DNA from: Craterostigma plantagineum
Taxonomy: Eukaryota; Streptophyta; Magnoliopsida; Lamiales; Linderniaceae
Assembly: GCA_027422505.1 (NCBI GenBank)
Contig: JAPQWV010000002.1
Span: forward strand, 23,600,501-23,664,500
Direction of reading: 5' to 3'
DNA length: 64,000 nucleotides
Part shown: one piece after another, positions 57,100 to 64,000 of the stretch
Position numbering within the stretch: the first letter of the stretch is position 1
Layout: every line of letters starts with the position of its first letter
The notes under the pieces: model-generated
Databases searched by the model: none
The model's input: the letters and a program-made list of their open reading frames with translations, nothing else
Told to the model about the DNA's origin: nothing
Translations under genes and position numbers: made by a program

Positions 57100-57771
57100 T
57101 GTTAGGATCGGTTAGCGTGTTTAGCGGGGGTGAATAAACACTCGCTATTTTTCACTCTTTTTCGGTTCTTAACCGGTTGGGTAGATACCGGTGCTTGATA
57201 TTCTGAATGCGACTTGTGCGGAAGTATGACCGGTCAGTGGTGACTGAAACTGGTTGCGCAGTGTGCTGAGTGTGAGATTGTTTGTGAAAAGCACAGCGAT
57301 TTCTTATGGAAGTTCGGAGCAAAAAAGATCTCCTACGTCTCCCCCTTTCCCACAAGAAAGGCTATTCTACAAGATTTGGTTTCGATACAACCCCCGTCGT
57401 ATAACCTTCTTAGGTAGGCTCACGTGTATAACCCCCGGTTATACTTGCTAACTAAACTCCTATACACCACAGCTAGATAGTTTTTTACAGTCCGTCTCTT
57501 TCAAGAGCTTTTTACAGATCCTTGAGAAAACTCACTTACTTAACAGTACAGTGAGGACAACACCTAGGTTTTCTTCCTTCGCTTTGAGCTTCATCTCTCG
57601 ATTTGATTTCTCGTGATAAAGTGTCGTGAGGGTCTTCATGCCTCTTCTCTGCTATTTATAGCTGGGCTTGCTGAAGAAGACCGTTGTGAGATAGCTCCTC
57701 TCACCGGACAGTGCATTAAATGCTCTTTTACCAAAATGGGTACTGTCCGGTCTTCATTGATGTTCGTGCCA
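57100..57771 (-). repeat. 5' LTR of the outer copia, truncated
   Basis: Homologous to 22143-22830 but diverged at many positions. It stops at TTCGTGCCA, about 320 bp short of a full LTR, where host sequence of gene C begins. The lost 320 bp and some host bases were removed by a deletion after insertion. Confidence 0.88.
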
Positions 57772-58013
57772 TTTGCTAATATATTACGTTCAGCAGTTAT
57801 CATATAGTTAGCATTAGGGTTAATCTATTGCTTTATAACGATGCTATTTGCTTGCTTCTTTGTTGTTTTATTTGAAATTTGACGCTGAATTTTGGTGGGT
57901 TTGCAATGAGACGCAGGTTATCTACAGAAAACCCTTTTTTGTATTGATTAATTTACTCATTTTTATAATGACTTAGCTAAATAATATTAGGATAATCGCT
58001 ATGAATTGACTAA
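57772..58013 (+). other. Leader-intron remnant of gene C
   Basis: Matches the 5' leader-intron region of gene D by eye: GTTAGCATTAGG, TTCTTTGTTG, TTTGACGCTGAATTTTGGTGGG (compare 61491-61560). It links the gene C body to the detached promoter at 21880-22142. Confidence 0.6.
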
Positions 58014-58683
58014 GGGGGTGTTTGTTTTGGGATTGTCTTCCGAAATATTACCGTGATCCTCTCGTTTACTACTTATCACTGTGTTTGTTTAGTCTAGTTG
58101 ATGAGTCATCACCGGAATGATGGATCACCTAGGTATTGAAAATGAGATGATATTTCATATTTCAGATCACCCCAAAAAACCTAGGTGATCCAACATCACG
58201 GTGATGAGGTGATCTATCTAACTTTTAATGGACGAGAATACCCCTCATATTTTAACATTATTAATTTATATGCCATTATAAATATAATTACATGTTTAAC
58301 ATAATTAAATCTTAAAAATGTTTCTGTTATTCAAAAATATTAAAACTTACATTTAGAAAAAGTATAAATACAAATAATGCTTATAAATTAAATGTATATT
58401 TTAATATATTAATGAGTATCACATAAAATATCACCTTAAAAAATTTAACACATTATTTAAGTCATATGTATAGGGTTAAATTTGACATTTATACAAAGTC
58501 ACCTTACAATCGCAGTGATTAAACAAATAGAATACTTTAATATCACGTTGATCTGCAAAATGAAATATTACCTAAAAACAAACACACTGATGACATATCA
58601 TCTGGATCCACATTCCGGTGATACCCACATCACCATGATGTGCGTATCACCGTAATGTTAGATCACCTGAAACAAACACCCAC
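58014..58683. mobile_element. PIF/Harbinger-type MITE, 670 bp, TSD TAA
   Basis: Starts GGGGGTGTTTGTTT after TAA (58011-58013) and ends AAACAAACACCCAC before TAA (58684-58686). The interior is non-coding, with many GTGAT and ATCAC words that form internal inverted repeats (GGTGATCC/GGATCACC types). It lies in the leader intron of gene C. Confidence 0.8.
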
Positions 58684-58714
58684 TAAACGTATGATTTATT
58701 CTCTGCAGATAATA

Positions 58715-59299
58715 ATGGATAAATGGAGCAAACTTCGAAAACTCGTTCCCTTATTCTCTAAGAGTGATTCTATGATGATTTACGCCGAACCTTTTTCCAA
58801 AGCAGATTCGGCGAAGGCGACGACCGTCGCGGTAGAAATTGGAAAACCGGCGAATAAATTCGAGGGAAGAATTTACTTACCTAAAAACGTCGAAGATGCA
58901 ACTATTAGTACTAATTCCAAAATTGTCCTTGAAGCAGCTAGGCGGGCCAGAACCATGTACAAGGAGTGCAAATCTTCGATCGAAGATGGGCTTAGAAGTC
59001 TTGGCCCATATACTCGTGTCCAAGTGATGGACTTCAACGACGTTTTTCTAATCAATTGGATGAAGAAGATTAATAGGAATTCTACTTGCGAATTGGAGTT
59101 CAAGATCGAATCTTTTTCGAAGGCTAAATATCGAGACATCGAAGAAATGCACGATTGGATGGTAGTCAATGGAATTGGGGGTGTTGATATAATGCAGAAA
59201 GGTGCTGTTTTCAAGCTTAAAAATGGGAAATTACTAGGATCAATTGACATGGAAATTCCCTTTCTTTTTTCTTTTTCTTGCTATTGGTTAGCTTTTTAA
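58715..59299 (+). CDS. MDKW-family small protein, gene C (194 aa, altered C-terminus)
   Basis: Starts at ATG 58715 after CTCTGCAGATAATA, the same acceptor-like context as genes B and D. The protein begins MDKWSKLRKLVPLFSKSDSM and keeps the family core LRSLGPYTRVQVMDFNDVFL, INWMKKINRNSTCELEFKI and the DIEEMHDWMVVNGIGGVDIM segment. Compared with gene B, one base is missing in the last codons (about 59226-59230), so the usual end GKITRI-stop is replaced by about 20 extra residues rich in Phe and Ser. The promoter has been moved about 36 kb away by the nested transposons. The frame is otherwise intact. It may be a recent pseudogene or may use a new promoter. Confidence 0.55.
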   Translation: MDKWSKLRKLVPLFSKSDSMMIYAEPFSKADSAKATTVAVEIGKPANKFEGRIYLPKNVEDATISTNSKIVLEAARRARTMYKECKSSIEDGLRSLGPYTRVQVMDFNDVFLINWMKKINRNSTCELEFKIESFSKAKYRDIEEMHDWMVVNGIGGVDIMQKGAVFKLKNGKLLGSIDMEIPFLFSFSCYWLAF

Positions 59300-59642
59300 T
59301 AAGTAAAGCGGGGCGAATAATTATTAGAAGGCTATTTGGTCATGCAAGATTAGCATTTTAAATTGCTCTTTTGGATTTGGGATTGCACTCAATTTTTATT
59401 TTTTTTTTTTTAAGGAGGAGAACCCATTTGATTAACATTGTATTTTTCTTTGTAATTCTTTGATCCTCCCTTAAATCCATCAAAGAACAGTAGAAAATGG
59501 TGGAACTTGGTGTTTTGATATCATTTTGTTTTTCGACGTATATGAGTTTTACCTCATTTGTCTGAAATTTTGTTAAGTTGACATGTTTGAGAACTACAGC
59601 TTTATTTGCTGATGTTTTCAATGCTCAAGTTGCTTATTAATT
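59300..59642. other. 3' flank of gene C
   Basis: AT-rich DNA with an A/T run (59398-59412). No gene is seen. Confidence 0.5.
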
Positions 59643-60411
59643 TAGGGGTGAGCAAAACCGGATATTCGGATTTTCGGATATCCAAAATTCGGATATCCGG
59701 ATTTTCGGATATCAAAAAATAATATCCGTATCCGGTCCGGTTTTAATCGGATATCCGAAAATCTGATATCCGCTTTATCCGAATATTTAAATCGTATCCG
59801 CATCCGGTTTTTAAATTTATTTTTTTAAATAATTTTTCATATTTTCTTTTCAAAATCATATTTTTATTTCTTATCAAAATAAAATATATTTTTTTTCATA
59901 TAAAATTACTACACATAGTAATTAACACAATATGTGAATTCATGATTCAAAATTACATAATAAATAATAAACAATATGTGAATTCATGATTCAAAATATA
60001 TTATGTTCAAAATCATTTTTTTTATTTCTTATCGAAATAAAAAATATATTTTTTCATATAAAAATTTCTACACATAGTAATTCAGACAATATGTGAATTC
60101 ATGATTCAAAATTACATAATAAAATAATATAAATATAAATATTTCTATTTTTGAGGATCTTTTTTCCCTTTTTGACCTTCATTTTTCATTTTGGGCTATT
60201 TTTTAATTTTTTTAATTATTTTTAAATATAAACCGGATACCGGATATCCAGATTTTAGACAAACTACTATCCGTATCCGATCCGGTTTATTTTAAAATAA
60301 ATCGGATCGGATATCCAATCCGGTTTTTAAAACCGGATATCCGGGTTTTCGGGTTTTGAAAACCAGATATCGGATCGAAATTCGATTTTCGGATATTTTT
60401 GCTCAGTCCTA
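59643..60411. mobile_element. Non-autonomous hAT-type element, 769 bp
   Basis: TAGGGGTGAGCAAAA at the left and TTTTTGCTCAGTCCTA at the right form terminal inverted repeats with two mismatches. Both ends contain multiple GGATATCCGG-like palindromic words (59655-59810 and 60230-60395). No transposase. The flanking 8 bp do not give a clean target duplication, so it is older than the other hAT elements. Confidence 0.75.
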
Positions 60412-61180
60412 CTTTTATACAGTCAAGTTCGAGGAGGATGATGATAAACAAACCTCTAATTTCAAATGGGGTTTTTTCTTTTATTATTGACGGACCATCT
60501 TATAAGTGGGCATTATCTATTTTGAATAACGGCCCAAAATTACATATTTTAACTGTATTTTATCTTTACTTCATAAAAATTTTAAATCATGATTTATAAT
60601 TGTTTGTAAAAAATGGATATTCACTTTAATGAAGTAACAACGTAAATCAAGTCGTAGCATTCTTTATTTCCGTTCTATTTAAATACTACCTATGACTGAA
60701 ACGACTTATTTTTATTACTGTTTGTAATTATATTTATTTTACATAATTGCTCTAAGACGATTTTTACAACTACAAATCGTCGAATAGTTTTAATACAACT
60801 AGTATGTGAGCACACTCGAATGTGTGTGCATGTGCCCAATTCATAATATATAGTTTCATTTATAGTTGAAAATTTTTATATTTTAATATATGATATTATG
60901 ATTAATTCTAAAAAGAATATTTGAAATATGTAAATCAGAAAAATAATTTATGAGGATTTATTTAAAATTGATTAAAATATAAAGGACTACATTATAAATT
61001 GGGAAAGCAGTTACTAAGCATGCTCGCCCTTAATACAATAGATAGATGAGGCAACTGGATATTCATTCGATTCCCAAAATTAAATTCTTGAAGCGGAACG
61101 CATTAATCTCTGTTCTGTTTTGATAAACTCGGAGAATGGATATCTTGCGTTTTGTGAATTACGATGACACAACCTGCGAT
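60412..61180. other. Intergenic, no gene seen
   Basis: AT-rich sequence between the hAT-type element and the gene D promoter. No coding or repeat signal of note. Confidence 0.6.
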
Positions 61181-61189
61181 TATTTTTCC

Positions 61190-61613
61190 GATTGTTTTTG
61201 CGTAATTGACTTATTTTACGTTTTAGAATTAACGCCTCATCCTTTCTTTTCGCTCAAGAAAGAAAGATCTAAGATTAAATCTTTTACCATCCCCATATAT
61301 TCAATATCAAAAACTTTTGCTAATAGGGTTTATATATTCGAGCTTCTCTCAATACTTGCTTGTCCGCTTGAATCTTCTCCATTCAAGGCACGGTTTATTT
61401 ATTTTCCCCCTTTTCATCACTCTTAATAATATGCATAAACACTATGTTAATTCATCGTATGTCTCTATTGAGTTGATCGGCTAATAAATGAGTTAGCATT
61501 AGGTACTTCTTGATTTCTTTGTTAAATTCGGTGCTGAACTTTGGTGGTTTTCCATTAGGGTTATCTAAAATAACCCTTCTTTTTTTAATGTATGAATATT
61601 TGCCACGCAGATA
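61190..61613 (+). promoter_or_regulatory. Promoter and leader of copy D
   Basis: Contains the family blocks GACTTATTTTACGTTTTAG (61208-61226), TTTCTTTTCGCTCAAGAAAG (61243-61262), a TATA-like CATATATTC (61295), and the leader TACTTGCTTGTCCGCTTGAA near 61355. The acceptor-like CCACGCAG precedes the ATG. Spacing matches genes B and C. Confidence 0.55.
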
Positions 61614-62231
61614 ATGGATAAATGGAGCAAACTTCGAAAACTTGTTCCCTTGTTCTTCAAGAACAAGCACATGAAGATCGCAACTATCCCACTTCAAATG
61701 AAGAAAGGTGCCATTGATTGTTTAATCGAGGAAGTTTCGCCAAAGGTAATAGCGGGCGGAGAAACGTATAAATCGCTGCCCACAAAATTCAAAGCAAGTG
61801 CTTGTTTTCAAATTGGAGAGGATGATAATGATGAACAAGCCCTAAAATCTGCAAAAAAATCACAAAGAGATTCGAAGAATATAAGGCTTTGATCGAAGAT
61901 GGGTTTAGAACCCTAGACCCAAATTCGGGTCGATGTGATGGACTTGAACAACGTTTTTCTCATCAACTTTATGAAGAAGCTTAAGACGGGCGAATTGGAG
62001 TTTGAGTTCGACGCTTTAAAAGCTCAAGATTCTGACATTCAAGAGATGCAAGATTTTATGATACTCAATGAATTTCTTGAAGGTGTCGATATACTTCAGA
62101 AAGGGGCCGTTTTTAAGCTCAAAGATGGGGAAATTACTAAGATAAAGAAAACTCCATTGTGGTACGTTAAAGAGTTTATTACATCGGTATCATTAGCCTT
62201 TGATCAAGAAAGTACAAGTGAAAATTTTTAG
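61614..62231 (+). pseudogene. MDKW-family copy D with two frameshifts
   Basis: Begins MDKWSKLRKLVPLFFKNKHM. One A is missing in an A-run (61853-61859), where the family frame would continue as KITKRFEEYKALIEDGFRTL. A second shift near 61925-61932 restores the frame at VMDLNNVFLINFMKKLKTGE. The end reads LEGVDILQKGAVFKLKDGEI and is followed by about 28 extra residues to the TAG stop at 62229. Without correction the product is 92 aa. Most likely a pseudogene, unless the frameshifts are sequencing errors in homopolymers. Confidence 0.7.
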
Positions 62232-62257
62232 TGATCTCACCATAAATTGATTACTTT

Positions 62258-62896
62258 AGAGTGTGTTTGGTTGAGGGGATTAGAGAGTATAGGATTTAGT
62301 AAAAGCAACGTTTGGTTGGAAGGTTTATTTAAACATGGAATTAGTTAATATCCCGATAGGGCATTTATTAAAGGAGTTTCTACCTTTATTTAATCCCACC
62401 TTAATATTAATATCTTTATTTAACTTTGTCTTTTCTCCTTTTAATAAATCCTCTCTCTCTCTCTCCCCCTCCCCCCTCTCCTCTCCCCCTCCCCCCTCTC
62501 CTCTCCCCTTCTCTCTCTATCTCTCTCTCCCGCTCTCTCTCTCTCCCCCTCTCTCTCTATCTCTCTCTCCCGCCCTCTCTCTCCTGCTCTCTTTCCCGCC
62601 CCCTCTCTCTCTCGCGCCGTCTCTCTCTCTCTCTGTCTCCCTCCCCCACTCTCTCTTTCCCTTCCTCTGTCTCTCCTTCTCTTTCTCTCTCTCTCTCTCT
62701 ATCGGATCTTCTAAATAAAAGACGGTATTTGTAATTGTATTTATTTAAACATAATACCATATAAATCCATATATCAAACATATCAGACATCATTACTTAC
62801 CTATCAACCAAACACCCCAAAAAACTCATATTTTCCATTATATAAACCAACTAAAACTATTACCATCTAAAACGATCCGTCCACCCAAACGGGCTC
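62258..62896. mobile_element. Possible MITE carrying a CT-rich microsatellite
   Basis: GAGTGTGTTTGGTTGAGGGG near 62260 has an inverted counterpart CAACCAAACACCCC (62805-62818), and a second weaker one CCACCCAAACGGGCTCT (62880-62896). The centre (62448-62702) is a CT microsatellite mixed with CCCCCTC blocks. The ends are ambiguous and no target duplication is certain. ORFs over the CT tract are compositional. Confidence 0.4.
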
Positions 62897-64000
62897 TTGG
62901 TTTTGAAATGAAGCTCTAATATTTTTCATTACCCCTGAATGGTTGGTTCCTATCCGAATTTGGAGGTTATAAGCTATTTCAGAAATTTGTCTAAAATTAT
63001 CCTTTGCTAACATTTTTAATGATATTGTATCGTCGAGAGTACATTTTAACTTACAATATCCATATGTGCGTATATTGGTGTGTGATGATTAAATTTAATA
63101 TCGTAATTCGACCAAGTTTATATTATTAATCAAGTTATTTAATAAAAACATTGATTTAAGGATAAACTTGTAAAAAATTTAAATGTTAAGGATAGAATTG
63201 TGTTTAAGTAACTAAGGTAAATTGTAAAACAATTGATCTTTTATATCCCCTATGCTCTTTATATAAGAGTATAGATACTCATTCCTTCTTTTGTCAATTA
63301 ACCATACATAAGTTATTTTTTCCCAAAAAAAAATTAATGTGGTCATGGGCCTTCTCCTAAGTTCTAACGAAATGAGAATGATGCTAATAATAAAGGCGTC
63401 GGTTAATAATTGATTTAGATATATGGCCTAATTCTTGTTGCCCATGTGCTCATTATAATTTTCAAATGTGCACGTCTACTTTTGGCGTCATAATACATAT
63501 ACAAACTAAAAATAATACATAACATAGCGCGGAGTATAGTACTTGAGTTGTAATTAATATAACTTCTTTTTCAAGTCGCCTTGCCGACGCTTCTATTCGT
63601 TATGTAGTCTCGACTTCAATAGCTTAGACTATGTTTATGCATAACCTTCACAACTGATCATGAGAATAAAATATTAATTTCTCTCTCATCCACATTCACA
63701 ACCTACACCTCAACAATTTTCATACTTTATCAACACCTCACACAACCTATATATTTATTTTTTATAATGATTTTTAGTAGTATTTGAATGTTTGAAAATA
63801 GATTACATTATATGATATAAAATTTTGATACTTTGGTTATTGGAGATAGAAAACTAATATGAATTATAATATATTATAGAATGTAATAGAGAAATAGATT
63901 ATTTGAAATTGTGACTCAAAATGTAGCATATTAGTCTCTATTTGTACAGAAAAAAAAATCATACATTTTGGTACAAATTAAAATAAAATTTTAACAGATA
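62897..64000. other. Intergenic, no gene seen
   Basis: AT-rich DNA to the end of the window. No ORF, RNA gene or element end could be supported. Confidence 0.6.

Larger units (their letters stand above)
22143..57771 (-). mobile_element. Outer Ty1/copia retrotransposon, Sirevirus-like, with three insertions directly inside it
   Basis: Minus-strand element bounded by related LTRs, TGTTAGGATCGG on the plus strand at 22143 and at 57100. The primer binding site and polypurine tract are on the expected sides. The pol order gag-PR-IN-RT-RH is recovered after removing 24756-40524, 45429-53880 and 53941-57055. It has a long gag with a coiled coil and zinc knuckle, and about 1.6 kb between RNase H and the polypurine tract, as in Sireviruses. 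All coding parts carry stops or frameshifts. The right LTR and adjoining host bases are deleted, so no target duplication remains. Confidence 0.88.

Noticed and set aside
62335..62793. Ser/Leu/Pro-rich and Arg/Glu-rich ORFs on both strands
   Set aside because: Same cause: a CT microsatellite.

Overview
The window is eudicot nuclear DNA. It is AT-rich, full of TA and GA microsatellites, and has one well-preserved intron-containing gene, a BEL1-like (SAWTOOTH/BLH2-BLH4 type) homeodomain gene on the minus strand (8842-13596, four coding exons, 703 aa predicted). Most of the rest is transposon-derived.

The second host component is a small family of about 190-aa proteins that I do not recognise. 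They begin with MDKW and have a conserved promoter block and probably an intron in the 5' leader. Copies are a 3' end at the left edge (1-36), an intact gene B (3836-4393), gene C (58715-59299, open but with an altered C-terminus) and a frameshifted copy D (61614-62231). The left edge is a direct duplication with offset about 4357 bp (1-1576 and 4358-5932). Copy 1 is joined at a short microhomology to a 1.16-kb patch that is also found at 17633-18789. Copy 2 ends in a copia reverse-transcriptase scrap next to the last exon of a PADRE/DUF4228-like gene.

From 22143 to 57771 lies one nested transposon complex of about 35.6 kb that separates the promoter of gene C (21880-22142) from its coding region. 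The outermost element is a minus-strand Ty1/copia element of Sirevirus-like layout. A plus-strand copia element (24756-40519, TSD ATACA) sits just after its RNase H. Inside that copia integrase gene is a minus-strand Ty3/gypsy chromovirus (28938-38069, TSD GTTGA). The outer gag gene is broken twice within its first codons, by a second gypsy element with no recognisable coding capacity (45429-53875, TSD ATAAG) and by a hAT element with a decayed transposase (53941-57047, 8-bp TSD). All four inner insertions have exact target-site duplications, so the order of insertion can be read directly.

Other elements are a solo copia LTR (17488-18480, TSD AGGTC) inside a host gene fragment, a hAT-type non-autonomous element (7222-8026, exact 8-bp TSD), a second one (59643-60411), a PIF/Harbinger-type MITE about 30 bp upstream of the gene C start (58014-58683), and a retroposon-like insertion (20795-21690).

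The least expected signals are RNA-structure-like. The second gypsy LTR carries about ten consecutive short hairpins with a constant TTGGTG loop and changing but complementary stems. Both gypsy elements carry an LTR-to-leader complementarity that encloses the primer binding site and shows a compensatory change between the two. A separate hairpin array lies at 20923-21053. An intact 55-aa single-membrane-span ORF with its own TATA box sits where the gag/protease region of the first gypsy element should be.
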